64,000 bases of DNA from Shewanella gaetbuli (GCF_023284065.1 NZ_JAKIKP010000003.1:413968-477967), one strand, 5' to 3'. Positions 37,369 through 46,552 are shown, counted from the first letter of the stretch. Notes: generated by a model from the letters alone, not told the origin. Program-made: numbers and translations.

Positions 37369-37956
37369 TTAGTACTTAATATTGAAACGAGCAAAACGGC
37401 TGAAGGCTTTTATAACGGGTGCTTTGCTTTGTTGTTCAATGAGTAATTTTTTTTGAGTTGAGAATTTTTTGAAGTGGCGAATATCATCCACAATATGGCT
37501 GGGGCGACACTCAAACTCATGAGCAAGGTTAACCAGTGAGTCTTCATCAAATGAAAATGATTGCAGCATTTTATTGGATATATCATTTTTACGCGCAATG
37601 ACTAGCGCAGATTTTCGATGTAATTGTTGGTTGATTTTATCTTTTAATCGGGCTTTATGTTGTTTCCAAGTGACCTTGTTGCTTAATGTGTGGAGGTCTT
37701 GAGCCACTGTACTTACATCGGTTTCAAATTTTTTGGCAACTTCAACAATATTACTTTTATGAGTAATATCTATCCCTTTTAGGGTCAAAAAAACGATAAA
37801 GTCGCGTCTATTGTTGGCTTTATCAATCTCAGCTTGGTTTTCATTTAATGCTGCGTTGGCCTGTTGTTCGGTTTGTTCAACTGAGTCAAGAAGCTCTTCT
37901 AACGAAAGCGTGTCAGCTTCCTTATCAGCATATGATTGTTGATGCTGTTTTTTCAT
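37369..37956 (-). CDS. Uncharacterised helical protein with a duplicated motif
   Basis: 195 residues, no signal peptide, highly charged and Gln/Lys-rich. I do not recognise a family. An acidic coiled-coil-like start (LSLEELLDSVEQTEQQ) precedes two similar helical segments at 69-91 (NIVEVAKKFETDVSTVAQDL) and 140-162 (SLVNLAHEFECRPSHIVDDI), with six identities and several conservative matches in 23 positions. The pattern resembles a helix-turn-helix, so nucleic-acid binding is possible but unproven. It stands alone between the Omp85-like gene and a pseudouridine synthase gene. Confidence 0.6.
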   Translation of the reverse strand: MKKQHQQSYADKEADTLSLEELLDSVEQTEQQANAALNENQAEIDKANNRRDFIVFLTLKGIDITHKSNIVEVAKKFETDVSTVAQDLHTLSNKVTWKQHKARLKDKINQQLHRKSALVIARKNDISNKMLQSFSFDEDSLVNLAHEFECRPSHIVDDIRHFKKFSTQKKLLIEQQSKAPVIKAFSRFARFNIKY

Positions 37957-38116
37957 TTGTTACTACTCACTTTTAACAAGCACAGGGTAAAGTTTGTCTT
38001 TAATAAGGCGCTAATTTTAGTACGCATCATTGAAGGTTGGCAGCGGCGTATTTTTTGTCGATTGTCTTTATTGCAATCTTTTTTAATGTCGCCGTTACAT
38101 CAACTAATCATGCAAG

Positions 38117-38971
38117 TTAAAACTTTGGCTGTAAAGATTGTGGTAAGTTAAATATCATTTTTTGCTGAGTTATCGGGCACAAAAATTCGAATTTACAGCA
38201 ACATAGTTTTAAGTCAGGAGCATCTGCCGCAGCGTTACCATGCAGTCGATCGCCCACTACCGGAAAGCCAATGCTATTCATATGAATACGAATTTGATGC
38301 TTGCGACCCGATTCAATTTTCACTTGTACACGGGATTGGTTTAGTTGTGGATTATATTCCAGCAAGTCAGCATGGGATAACGCCGGTTTATTATCGACAT
38401 CAGTGTTAATGGTGACTTGGGTAGTTGGAAATTGGCCATGCACAATGACTTGATAATATTTGTCGAGTGCTCTGGTTTGAAACAGTTTTGCCAACGCCGC
38501 AGTCGCTTTTTTGGTGTGACCTAAAATAATTAACCCCGATGCGGCTCTATCTAACCGATGAATAATGTAGGCATTACGCGGTGGTTGCGTGTTGAGTTCT
38601 ACAAACCGATTGATGGTTGTGTGGTCGCTCCATTTTGACGGCTGACACCGTAAACCATAAGGTTTATACCATAAGCTATATTGCTGTTGGTCAAACAGCA
38701 TCTGGGCGGTGGCGGGGACTTCTGCCAAAATATGATCGTTGTAATAAAGATGAACTTTATCACCCACTGCCAACGCTTTTTTAGCCCTTCTTAAACGATT
38801 CACTTGCTTGCCATGGCTATGCCATACCGCACCTTTCTGCATGGCCTGTTTAATCAACTGTTTTGATAAGCCAGATTCTGTTGCTAACAGCTCAACAGCA
38901 TTGTTTTCAGGGCTGCAAACGTCAACATGGCATTCAATTACTGTGGTGTTTATTTGAGAAGTGTCAGGCAT
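38117..38971 (-). CDS. RluA-family pseudouridine synthase
   Basis: 284 residues. The N-terminal part (about 25-75) resembles an S4 RNA-binding domain, the catalytic domain has HRLDRAASGL with Asp141, followed by ALDKYYQVIVHG and GRKHQIRIHMNSIGFPVVGD typical of RluA-type enzymes. It probably modifies a tRNA or rRNA uridine; the exact target cannot be assigned, as it does not clearly match RluA, RluC, RluD or TruC by eye. The gene stands alone on the minus strand with a poor ribosome-binding site. Confidence 0.82.
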   Translation of the reverse strand: MPDTSQINTTVIECHVDVCSPENNAVELLATESGLSKQLIKQAMQKGAVWHSHGKQVNRLRRAKKALAVGDKVHLYYNDHILAEVPATAQMLFDQQQYSLWYKPYGLRCQPSKWSDHTTINRFVELNTQPPRNAYIIHRLDRAASGLIILGHTKKATAALAKLFQTRALDKYYQVIVHGQFPTTQVTINTDVDNKPALSHADLLEYNPQLNQSRVQVKIESGRKHQIRIHMNSIGFPVVGDRLHGNAAADAPDLKLCCCKFEFLCPITQQKMIFNLPQSLQPKF

Positions 38972-39140
38972 AAAACATTAATTTGAGTTTATCTTAAGCC
39001 TATTTTACGCGATTTTTTCGATAAGCCTTAATCTATTTGAAGTTTATCTGTGAGCTTAATCTTATGTGCCTTTATTGAGGGCGAAAAAAGGCGTAGCATT
39101 AGCGCCCATTATTGCTGGTCATTATTTTTGGAGTAACCGT

Positions 39141-39950
39141 TTGGACCATTTTGTTTGGAATGCTGATCCCGTTTTAGTGTCATTCATGGGGCTAACCGTG
39201 CATTGGTATGGTGCCTTATTTGCCACCGCAATAGCGGCAGGTTTTCAGGTGATGAAAAAAATCTATCAGGCTGAAGGTATAGATGTCGCATCACTTGATA
39301 ACTTATTATTGTATTGTGTTATTGGCATTATTGTTGGGGCAAGATTAGCTCATTGCTTTTTTTATGACCCTAGTTATTACTTTGCCAACCCAATGAAAAT
39401 TTTGGCAATTTGGGAAGGTGGCTTAGCCAGTCATGGTGGTGGGCTAGGCGCGATATTAGCCTTGTATTACTACAAGCGCAAAATGGGACTGCCTTTTTTG
39501 TTTCTGCTCGATAGATTAGCCATAGCAACGGCAATCTTTGGCTTTTTTGTGCGTATGGCCAATTTTGTTAACTCAGAAATTATTGGTCAACCCACTGAAA
39601 AACCATGGGGTATTATTTTCCAGCATGTGGATATGGTCCCTCGCCACCCAGCTCAATTGTATGAAGCGATTGCTTACTTGCTGATTTTTATTTTGCTAGG
39701 TTTTATTTACAAAATGAGCAACTTAAAACAACGATATGGCGGTATTTTTGGGTTGTTTTTGGTGTTAATTTTCAGCGCAAGGTTTGCTATTGAAACGGTA
39801 AAAGTCAGTTTAACGGCTTACCAAGAGTCATTTTTAACCGCAGGACAATGGCTTAGTGTGCCCTTTTTGATTGTGGGCGTGGTGCTGTTATCTAGGGCCT
39901 TAATGGGCAAAGATGATTCGCCGAAAGTAAAACAGGCTAAGTCAAAATAA
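39141..39950 (+). CDS. Prolipoprotein diacylglyceryl transferase-like protein, Bacteroidetes-type
   Basis: About 269 residues, seven predicted membrane helices. Lgt moves a diacylglyceryl group to the lipobox Cys of prolipoproteins. Conserved sites are recognisable: HWYGALFA, the EGGLASHGG segment with the essential His, and VRMANFVNSEIIGQP, which corresponds to the Lgt signature GRxxNFxNxE. The wording (LDNLLLYCVIGIIVGARLAH, RHPAQLYEAIAYLLIF) is closer to my recall of Bacteroidetes Lgt than to gammaproteobacterial Lgt. TTG 39141 is chosen because GGAG at 39130 sits 7 nt upstream and homology begins there; GTG 39066 would add 25 residues. It is possibly a second, acquired Lgt. Confidence 0.8.
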   Translation: MDHFVWNADPVLVSFMGLTVHWYGALFATAIAAGFQVMKKIYQAEGIDVASLDNLLLYCVIGIIVGARLAHCFFYDPSYYFANPMKILAIWEGGLASHGGGLGAILALYYYKRKMGLPFLFLLDRLAIATAIFGFFVRMANFVNSEIIGQPTEKPWGIIFQHVDMVPRHPAQLYEAIAYLLIFILLGFIYKMSNLKQRYGGIFGLFLVLIFSARFAIETVKVSLTAYQESFLTAGQWLSVPFLIVGVVLLSRALMGKDDSPKVKQAKSK

Positions 39951-39976
39951 GTGTTCGTGCTTATTTTAGTGAATAT

Positions 39977-40010
39977 AAAAATGGTCATGTTAATACATGA
40001 CCATTTTTTT
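39977..40010. terminator. Terminator between the lgt-like gene and the SIMPL gene
   Basis: AAAATGGTCATG pairs with CATGACCATTTTTTT around TTAATA. The A-rich left side allows use by both convergent genes. Confidence 0.88.
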
Positions 40011-40050
40011 GAATACAAGAAAACTATTGATTTAAATAGCTATTTTAAAA

Positions 40051-40794
40051 TTATTCTTTTAATTTAAAGATGACTTCAACACTATCTGTTATCGTGACTT
40101 GGCCTTGCTGATAACTTTGGCTTACATCAGCGGCTTCACTTGCGGCCATTTTATACACTACAGGCCTGACATTATGCTGGTTGTAATAACGAATTTTCCA
40201 TACGCCTTGAATCTCCTTATCAAACCCTTTTGCTAAAGACGCCGCTTTATGTTGAGCGTCTCTTATCGCTTGTTGGCGAGCTTGTTCAACTAATTGTGCT
40301 TGTTGACTGGATAACAGTTCAATATTACTCACCCGATTTATGCCCTCAGAGAGTGCGCTGTCAAGTAGCTGATTAAGCTGACTTAATTGACGTACCTTAA
40401 TGGTCATTTGACGGCTTGCTTGGTAGGCAATTAACTTTGGCGGCGTATCTTTAGCATATTGATATTGTGGCCTGATGTTTAAGTTGGCACTTTCTATATC
40501 GGTTTGAGCAATTCCTGCTTGTTGCATACGTTTTAGTGTTTGGGCGATGGCATTATCAGAAGCTTGTTTAGCGAGCGCTGCCGACTCAGCATTCACCATC
40601 ACCTCAACTGATATTTTTGCCATATCAGCTGCAACACTTATTTCACTGCTACCCGTGGTTTCGATATGGGCAAAGGGGAGTTCATCAGCCAACACATTTG
40701 CACTGTTTACCATGCATACTGTTGTTAATCCCATGGCTAATAACAGCGTTTTAATCGATTTACGCTTCAGGTTTATTGCGGTAGTAACAGACAT
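40051..40794 (-). CDS. SIMPL (DUF541, YggE-like) periplasmic protein
   Basis: 247 residues with a signal peptide (LLLAMGLTTVCMVNSANVLA). The SIMPL fold shows as ETTGSSEISVAADMAKISVEV followed by LKRMQQAGIAQTDIES and the QYQY segment. In E. coli YggE lowers oxidative stress, and other SIMPL proteins form periplasmic oligomers; the biochemical function is not settled. GGAGAG precedes the ATG at a good distance. Single gene downstream of a symporter gene on the same strand, separated by 160 nt. Confidence 0.87.
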   Translation of the reverse strand: MSVTTAINLKRKSIKTLLLAMGLTTVCMVNSANVLADELPFAHIETTGSSEISVAADMAKISVEVMVNAESAALAKQASDNAIAQTLKRMQQAGIAQTDIESANLNIRPQYQYAKDTPPKLIAYQASRQMTIKVRQLSQLNQLLDSALSEGINRVSNIELLSSQQAQLVEQARQQAIRDAQHKAASLAKGFDKEIQGVWKIRYYNQHNVRPVVYKMAASEAADVSQSYQQGQVTITDSVEVIFKLKE

Positions 40795-40953
40795 GTTTTC
40801 TCTCCATTCATAATGATTAAAGCTATAAACGCACAGAAAACCTAAAAGGGTTAATAAATTTTAAATTTTTTAGTCAACAATTTATTTAGTCAAAAAATGT
40901 CCCTATCCAATCGTAAAACTGGATAGGGGGATGCAGTGTTAAAAAATAAAGGT

Positions 40954-43122
40954 TTATTCAACCCAGTGCAGTACATCTCGAATGATTGACCAGCGAGGTT
41001 TAACCGGTTTCGCGCCTAAGCCAAGCATCCAATAATCATAGAATTGTTGTTGATGACCATCTACTTGCCTTAACTGTTGCCAGTTATTGACGTAGTTCAG
41101 TAATGATTGGTTACTAGACTGAACCGCATAAGCTACAGGGTATCTAACATTATGTTCAAGTAAGGTGATGCCATAACCTGGGAAAAATAATGTCCATGCT
41201 GAACCTGCTTCAGCACTGATCAGCAAGCCATCATACTTGCTGTCTTTTTGCCTAAAAAATACCTGATATCCCGATAGTTTTACAAACTTCAGGTGAGGGT
41301 ATTTACGTTGCGCCTCTTGTACAGAATGGCTGTGTTCAACATACGCTATAGTCGCATCTTCGAGTGCCGCAATCGATTCATTGGTTTTAAACTGTTTCAC
41401 CATATGATCCGGTGCCGCAATAGCATAATTGAGTTCTAGTACTTGATTAGTAAAGTTTAAGCGGCCTAATAATTCAATATCGGTTGATAGCCCCGACATG
41501 GCGATGTCAAAGTATCCATTGTTCAGTGACTCCACTAAATCTTTCTTTTTAAAAGGCACAAACTCAACTTTTACGCCAATATCTTCAGCCAGTTTGCTTG
41601 CCATGGCGATATCAAATCCGACTAAATCACCGTTATTATTGTAATAACTAAATGGCACGTTACTCGGGATATAGCCCACTTTTAGCATGCCGCGTTGGCG
41701 TATCATATCAATATTGGCGACGGGACTTTTAGGGGTAACGCCTATTTGAGGGTATTGTGTTTTGACAATGGTCGGGACTTTATCTGCCACTTGCATATTA
41801 GCAATTACCCCGCTGGTGGTTTCTGGGCTGTGAATAAATAACCCCATTCCAAGTCGGCAAACTGCTACGGTGATAATGACGCTGACCCCCAGTCCTGTAG
41901 CCATTTTAATGAGTTGTGGAGGAAAGAGCTTAAGGTTCTTTTGAAACATAGCAGCGGTAAGTAACGTTAACACGAACAAATTCATTACCGCGGCTATAGA
42001 GTTAAATTTACCGGTGATAAAACCCGACATAGCAAATAGTTGGAACAAATCGGCAGGTAAATGTACTAAGTCGAGCATAAAGGGTATCGCAACATAAACA
42101 CTGCCAAAGAGTGATAATAACCCACTGGCGGAGAGTGATACTTGGTCAATGATTTCAATGGGTGAGCCGTTAAACCAACTGCAAAAATAGACGAATAAAA
42201 TAACCGTTAACTTACCGATATTAGGGAAAGTAAATGCAATTGGCACTAATATTTCAATTAAGGTGTCAGTGTCTTCATGGGTGTGATTATGTTGTTGAAG
42301 GACTTTTTTACATTCTTCCACAATAACGGGGAGGACAATGAAAATATTTCCTGTGGCAAAAGCGGTCACTAAACTCGCCTTAGATATCTGTACGGTTTGC
42401 CAATAAGTGATAGGAGTTAACGAGGCGACAATCCAAGGTAATACCGCAAAAGTGAGTAATAAACACAAGGCAAAATAACTGATCAAATAAACTTGCATAC
42501 TGGCAAACTCATCAACCCCCATGGTCCCTGCAGCAGAAGCTGACATTGCAAAAATACCTATGGGTAAAACTTTCACCATCCCCTGAGTAATGCGGCCAAA
42601 AATTTCACCACAAGTATGCATAAATGACAGTAATTGAATTTTATTGTCACCTTTCATTCCAATTAAGGCTAAGCCCATCGCAATGCTAAAAACAACCATT
42701 GCAGGAACATAACCAGCCGCCATCGACTCAAATGGGTTAGAGGGAATGTACAGCTTAAAATAATCAATATCGGCAACGGGTTCGATGATGGAGGTACTAA
42801 AAAAAGAGGCGGATTCAATAAACGGAAATGACAACGGCATTAACGCAATAATAAATAACCCTAATGCCCATAAGCTGACCATGATAACGCCTGCACGGCT
42901 GAAGATCAGTTTGGCTGTATCGGGTTTTAATTTTCCAATGCCGCCTACAAGCGAAACTACAATGTAAGGGAGTACCGTCATTTGCATCAGTAAAATGACA
43001 CCCGTACCGATTGAACTTAACCAACCAACAGATTCACCGAAAAAGATACCAACAGCAAAACCTATTAGCATGGCAACGATCATTTGAGTCGAGCTGGACA
43101 TATTGAGCAGTTTTTTAAACAC
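40954..43122 (-). CDS. SLC1/DAACS-type symporter fused to an SBP family 3 domain
   Basis: 722 residues. Residues 1 to about 430 are a dicarboxylate/amino acid:cation symporter domain of the glutamate-transporter (GltP/GltPh) fold. Residues about 465-705 form a periplasmic binding protein domain (MLKVGYIPSNVPFSYY, LVGFDIAMASKLAEDIG, FDIAMSGLSTD). The canonical SLC1 ligand motifs are altered: the HP1 SSSxxTLP reads ATGNIFIVLP, NMDGTA is replaced by FPNIGKL, and the TM8 Asp/Arg pattern is absent (FNSIAAVMNLF). The start is GTG 43122, with AGGG 6 nt upstream. The frame is continuous, so a sequencing artefact joining two genes would need an exact in-frame fusion. The substrate is unknown. Confidence 0.88.
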   Translation of the reverse strand: MFKKLLNMSSSTQMIVAMLIGFAVGIFFGESVGWLSSIGTGVILLMQMTVLPYIVVSLVGGIGKLKPDTAKLIFSRAGVIMVSLWALGLFIIALMPLSFPFIESASFFSTSIIEPVADIDYFKLYIPSNPFESMAAGYVPAMVVFSIAMGLALIGMKGDNKIQLLSFMHTCGEIFGRITQGMVKVLPIGIFAMSASAAGTMGVDEFASMQVYLISYFALCLLLTFAVLPWIVASLTPITYWQTVQISKASLVTAFATGNIFIVLPVIVEECKKVLQQHNHTHEDTDTLIEILVPIAFTFPNIGKLTVILFVYFCSWFNGSPIEIIDQVSLSASGLLSLFGSVYVAIPFMLDLVHLPADLFQLFAMSGFITGKFNSIAAVMNLFVLTLLTAAMFQKNLKLFPPQLIKMATGLGVSVIITVAVCRLGMGLFIHSPETTSGVIANMQVADKVPTIVKTQYPQIGVTPKSPVANIDMIRQRGMLKVGYIPSNVPFSYYNNNGDLVGFDIAMASKLAEDIGVKVEFVPFKKKDLVESLNNGYFDIAMSGLSTDIELLGRLNFTNQVLELNYAIAAPDHMVKQFKTNESIAALEDATIAYVEHSHSVQEAQRKYPHLKFVKLSGYQVFFRQKDSKYDGLLISAEAGSAWTLFFPGYGITLLEHNVRYPVAYAVQSSNQSLLNYVNNWQQLRQVDGHQQQFYDYWMLGLGAKPVKPRWSIIRDVLHWVE

Positions 43123-43477
43123 AGTGAACCCTATTAAATCAATTTATTTTAATTTGCTAATAACAGTAGTGTAGTCAAGGTTATTGTTTGCAGGTGTGGC
43201 TGCCCCCTTTTTAGTGCGTTAGCGCCGTTTGTCCCATTCACGGAGTTGGCATTATACCCATTCATTCTCGCCACTATGGCTGATGTCATGTCGCTCAAAG
43301 AGTGACTCTTTCAGAGAGCGAATGTGGTCGGGGTTTACGCACGGCGGAGCATGATCTTCATAGTGAATTTCAACATGCTACCAATTTACTGAAATGTAAC
43401 AAAAAACTAATAACTTGTAACCTAGAAGATTTTTTGTCAATTTATAAGCTTCAGTTGGTTTAATTTGGCAAAAATAG
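43123..43477. other. Intergenic region between the symporter fusion and amidohydrolase genes
   Basis: 355 nt between divergent genes. The central part is less AT-rich than the flanks and holds short palindromic stretches (GAGTGACTC, CTCTTTCAGAGAG). I see no gene, repeat copy or convincing operator. It may be a decayed fragment. Confidence 0.35.
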
Positions 43478-44788
43478 ATGAAAACGAAACGCTTAATACT
43501 GTCCAAACTTTCTTTGCTGCTCAGTAGCAGTCTGCTCTGTGCCGCTGCAAATGCGGCTGACATTACCTTAATTCATGCTGGCGAATTACTGAGTATTCCT
43601 GGAGAAACTCCCTTACAAAAACAGACGATTGTTATTGCCGATGGAAAAGTGGTTGAGGTGAAAAAGGGCTTTATTTGTCAGGTATCACACGACCAACAAG
43701 ACACGGTTTCGATAGTTGATCTGAGTCAATCTTTTGTGATGCCTGGTTTGATGGATATGCATGTGCACTTGCAAGGTGAACTAGGCCCCAATAATGATAG
43801 TGAAAGGCTACGCATGTCAGATGCGGATGTCGCGATGCAAAGTGCTTACTTTGCCAAAAAAACATTATTAGCTGGTTTCACCACCGTGCGGGATTTAGGC
43901 GCAAAACCAGAACAAATTTATGCATTACGAGATGGAATTAATAAAGGTTGGGTTGAAGGGCCTAGAATTATCGCCTCTGGTGGTGTTTCTGTGACAGGTG
44001 GTCATGGTGACGTAGACGGTATGAGCCCAGACTTACTAGATAAATATACATCAAAGACGATATGTGATGGCCCTTTTGATTGTAGAAAAGCGACTCGCCG
44101 AGCGATTAAGTTTGGTGCTGATGTGATAAAAATTACCTCAACAGGTGGGGTATTGTCAGATACCAATACTGGAACTGGCCAGCAAATGGAAGATGACGAA
44201 TTAACCGAAGTCATTAATGCAGCACATGCTTTAGGTCGAAAAGTGGCTAGCCATGCTCATTCTGCAGCAGGTATTAACGCTGCTTTACGAGCAGGTGTAG
44301 ATAGCATTGAACACGGAAGTTATGCCGATAAAGAAAGCATTAAGTTGTTTAAAAAGACCGGTGCTTATTTAGTGCCAACATTACTTGCTGGTGACACTGT
44401 GGTTAATATGGCTAAAACGACCAATTTTATGTCTCCAGCCATTAAAGCAAAAGCCATTCGTGTTGGCGGAGATATGATGGCTAACTTCAAAGCATCCTAT
44501 AAAGCGGGCGTAAACATCGCTTTTGGCACGGACAGTGGGGTTTCTCATCATGGTGATAATGCAAAAGAAGCGGTGCTGATGCATCAAGCGGGAATGAGTA
44601 ATATGGATATATTAGTTAGCGCAACCGTTAATGGTGCTGAACTAATAGATATGTCTAATACCTTAGGTACGATTGAGGCAGGAAAATATGCCGATATTAT
44701 TGCTATGCCTAAAAGCCCGTTGAGCGACATTGAAGCGTTATTAGACATTCCATTTGTGATGAAATCAGGTGTGATATATAAACAATAA
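43478..44788 (+). CDS. Exported amidohydrolase-family metal-dependent hydrolase (Xaa-Pro dipeptidase-like)
   Basis: 436 residues with a signal peptide (LSLLLSSSLLCAAANA). Metal-site residues fit the amidohydrolase superfamily: HVH at residues 95-97, a carboxylated-Lys candidate in VIKITSTGG, His in SHAHSAAG and SIEHGSYA, and the Asp in FGTDSGVS. It belongs to the imidazolonepropionase/prolidase-like subgroup that often cleaves the C-terminal residue of N-acyl or Xaa-Pro dipeptides. Substrate inferred only. The Shine-Dalgarno sequence is weak. It is divergent from the symporter fusion gene. Confidence 0.85.
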   Translation: MKTKRLILSKLSLLLSSSLLCAAANAADITLIHAGELLSIPGETPLQKQTIVIADGKVVEVKKGFICQVSHDQQDTVSIVDLSQSFVMPGLMDMHVHLQGELGPNNDSERLRMSDADVAMQSAYFAKKTLLAGFTTVRDLGAKPEQIYALRDGINKGWVEGPRIIASGGVSVTGGHGDVDGMSPDLLDKYTSKTICDGPFDCRKATRRAIKFGADVIKITSTGGVLSDTNTGTGQQMEDDELTEVINAAHALGRKVASHAHSAAGINAALRAGVDSIEHGSYADKESIKLFKKTGAYLVPTLLAGDTVVNMAKTTNFMSPAIKAKAIRVGGDMMANFKASYKAGVNIAFGTDSGVSHHGDNAKEAVLMHQAGMSNMDILVSATVNGAELIDMSNTLGTIEAGKYADIIAMPKSPLSDIEALLDIPFVMKSGVIYKQ

Positions 44789-44809
44789 AATCACTGATAG
44801 TGATAACTG

Positions 44810-44837
44810 AAGGCATTATTTTTTAATGCCTTTTTTC
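44810..44837 (+). terminator. Terminator of the amidohydrolase gene
   Basis: AAGGCATTA pairs with TAATGCCTT, followed by TTTTC, about 20 nt past the stop codon. Confidence 0.85.
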
Positions 44838-44992
44838 TTTTGTGTATAACTTACCAGTTAGGTTAATACCATGAAAAAGCATGAAACTTTTTTAATTGTA
44901 TTAAAAAGTAACCTGTATTCGGTTAAAATCCGTACCAATGTAAGTGGAATGTAGTATTTCTATGTTGGTATAGCAATCTTAAGGCAGTAAAA

Positions 44993-45712
44993 ATGAGTAG
45001 TTTATCTGAAGACGAATTAGTTTTTTTAAAAAACATATTCAATGCGAATAGTGCTACCCATGCTAAGACGTCCCAAACATCGTCTCTAGTGCTGAGGGAT
45101 GACTTGCCAATTACAACCGCTGAAGGCTCTTTATTCAATACAGCTGAAGGCTCTTTATTTACTTCAGCTGAAGGCTCTTCATTAACAGCCGCTGAAGGCT
45201 CTTCATTATCTGACATGGTTAATATTTCCACGTCTATCCCAACGGTGATGGCCAATGTGTTAAGTGAGTCTAAATTAGCTTTTTTAGCTGAAGTTGGACA
45301 CTACCGCCTGCACTTTCCTATGGTACTTAATCGTAATGAAAGTGGGCACTTCTCTCCTGCGATAGGTGTGCCTGAAGTTTTTGATACCCGAGGTGCAGAG
45401 CGCAGTTGGCGGGTGACTGACTTAGAAAATGTTACTGTGATTGATAATCAAACAGAGCAACCCATTGAAGTACTGTCTTTATCTAGCTCAGGTCTAACCG
45501 TCAAAATGCATGATACACCTAATGACATGCTTAAATCAGGTAAGCTCATATTGAATAATGGCCTAGAAGTAGACTTAGATTTTGAGCCTGTGCGTTCTGA
45601 AAATGGTATTATGGCGGCTAAAATTAATGCTCAAGGCGAAGCTAGCGAAGCATTAAGGCATTTTTTATTTGGTGCTCATAAAGCCAAGTATTCTCATTTA
45701 TATAAAGTGTAA
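44993..45712 (+). CDS. PilZ-like domain protein with an octapeptide repeat
   Basis: 239 residues, no signal peptide. Residues about 43-74 are four octapeptide repeats of the AEGSxxxx type, encoded by four 24-bp DNA repeats. The C-terminal ~130 residues look like a PilZ-type barrel: RSWRVTDLENV, then VLSLSSSGLTVKM, like the D.S..G part of PilZ. The RxxxR motif for c-di-GMP binding is not evident, so it may be a degenerate PilZ that does not bind the nucleotide. AAGGCAG precedes the ATG. Neighbours give no clear hint. Confidence 0.65.
   Translation: MSSLSEDELVFLKNIFNANSATHAKTSQTSSLVLRDDLPITTAEGSLFNTAEGSLFTSAEGSSLTAAEGSSLSDMVNISTSIPTVMANVLSESKLAFLAEVGHYRLHFPMVLNRNESGHFSPAIGVPEVFDTRGAERSWRVTDLENVTVIDNQTEQPIEVLSLSSSGLTVKMHDTPNDMLKSGKLILNNGLEVDLDFEPVRSENGIMAAKINAQGEASEALRHFLFGAHKAKYSHLYKV
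45119..45214 (+). repeat. 24-bp in-frame tandem repeat, four copies
   Basis: Copies of the unit that begins GCTGAAGGCTCT start at 45119, 45143, 45167 and 45191. The unit length is a multiple of three, so copy-number change keeps the reading frame. The first 12 nt are identical in all copies and the rest varies. Confidence 0.9.
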
Positions 45713-45721
45713 GCAATACGA

Positions 45722-46552
45722 TTAGTTTGTTAGTGTAAAGTCTTTCTTTATCAGTATCTTAATTTCTTCGGCAAACTTGTCGTCAGACTTGGGCGTAATC
45801 AACTGACACAACTCCTCCCCAATGTGTGTAAATCGATAGTAGCTGAATAACAAATGCGGATTTTTAGGGCTAATAGTAAATTGGTTATTTGTAAACGTGA
45901 CTGTTAAGGGAGATTTTGTGTCTAATAAGCCTGTTTCAAATTCACTGCTATATAAAATACCTGCATCAATAAGTGTCAATATATTGGAATAGGGTAATCC
46001 ATGTTGTGATAACGGAAATACTGTCTGATTATGCTTTCGAAAATATTGTTTAATCCCACCACTCATTTTATAGCCACTGAGTAACTTAACTTTTTTTTCA
46101 CTGCCTATTTTGGCTGCCATTCCTAAGGCTTTTTCAATAATTAACGCTTCTCTTGCGGTAAGCTGTTTGAGTACGGCTAATGAGCGTAAGCTAAAGTTTC
46201 CTGGTGAGATAATCTCGCTTGCTAATATTCGAGCCCATAGATCCTGCATTTTACGATTGTGAATCTGCTCGGCCATTTGAAAAAACTGATAGCTCCAATC
46301 AGCGTCTAAGTTACTACCGGTCACATCCGAAGGGCTGTAATTTAAGGCTAATGCAAAAATGGTTTCTAAATTGGCTTGGCAATGACTTTGTAATTTGCGT
46401 TGCCGATGTTGTGCGCGTTCAGCAATGGATGCCGTGGATGGGCGATAATCATCTTCACTGGCTAGCCCAAGCATTCTGCCCAGCAATAATGCTTTTTTTC
46501 TAGCAGAAATATCAGACTCGTCCGCTACGTTATTTTGTTGTTCAGACATCAT
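45722..46552 (-). CDS. TIGR03899 family protein
   Basis: 276 residues, soluble, no signal peptide. It matches by eye the TIGR03899/DUF2806 family of Shewanella and Vibrio: RKKALLLGRMLGLAS at the start, AERAQHRQRKLQSHCQ, and NRKMQDLWARILASEI followed by a region of short charged helices. The function is unknown. Its 3' end converges on the PilZ-like gene with only 9 nt between them and no clear shared terminator. Confidence 0.75.
   Translation of the reverse strand: MMSEQQNNVADESDISARKKALLLGRMLGLASEDDYRPSTASIAERAQHRQRKLQSHCQANLETIFALALNYSPSDVTGSNLDADWSYQFFQMAEQIHNRKMQDLWARILASEIISPGNFSLRSLAVLKQLTAREALIIEKALGMAAKIGSEKKVKLLSGYKMSGGIKQYFRKHNQTVFPLSQHGLPYSNILTLIDAGILYSSEFETGLLDTKSPLTVTFTNNQFTISPKNPHLLFSYYRFTHIGEELCQLITPKSDDKFAEEIKILIKKDFTLTN

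Noticed and set aside
40954..43122. Symporter and SBP as two genes with a missed stop
   Set aside because: The frame is continuous, and no internal start with a ribosome site was noticed before the SBP domain, so one fusion protein is the better reading.
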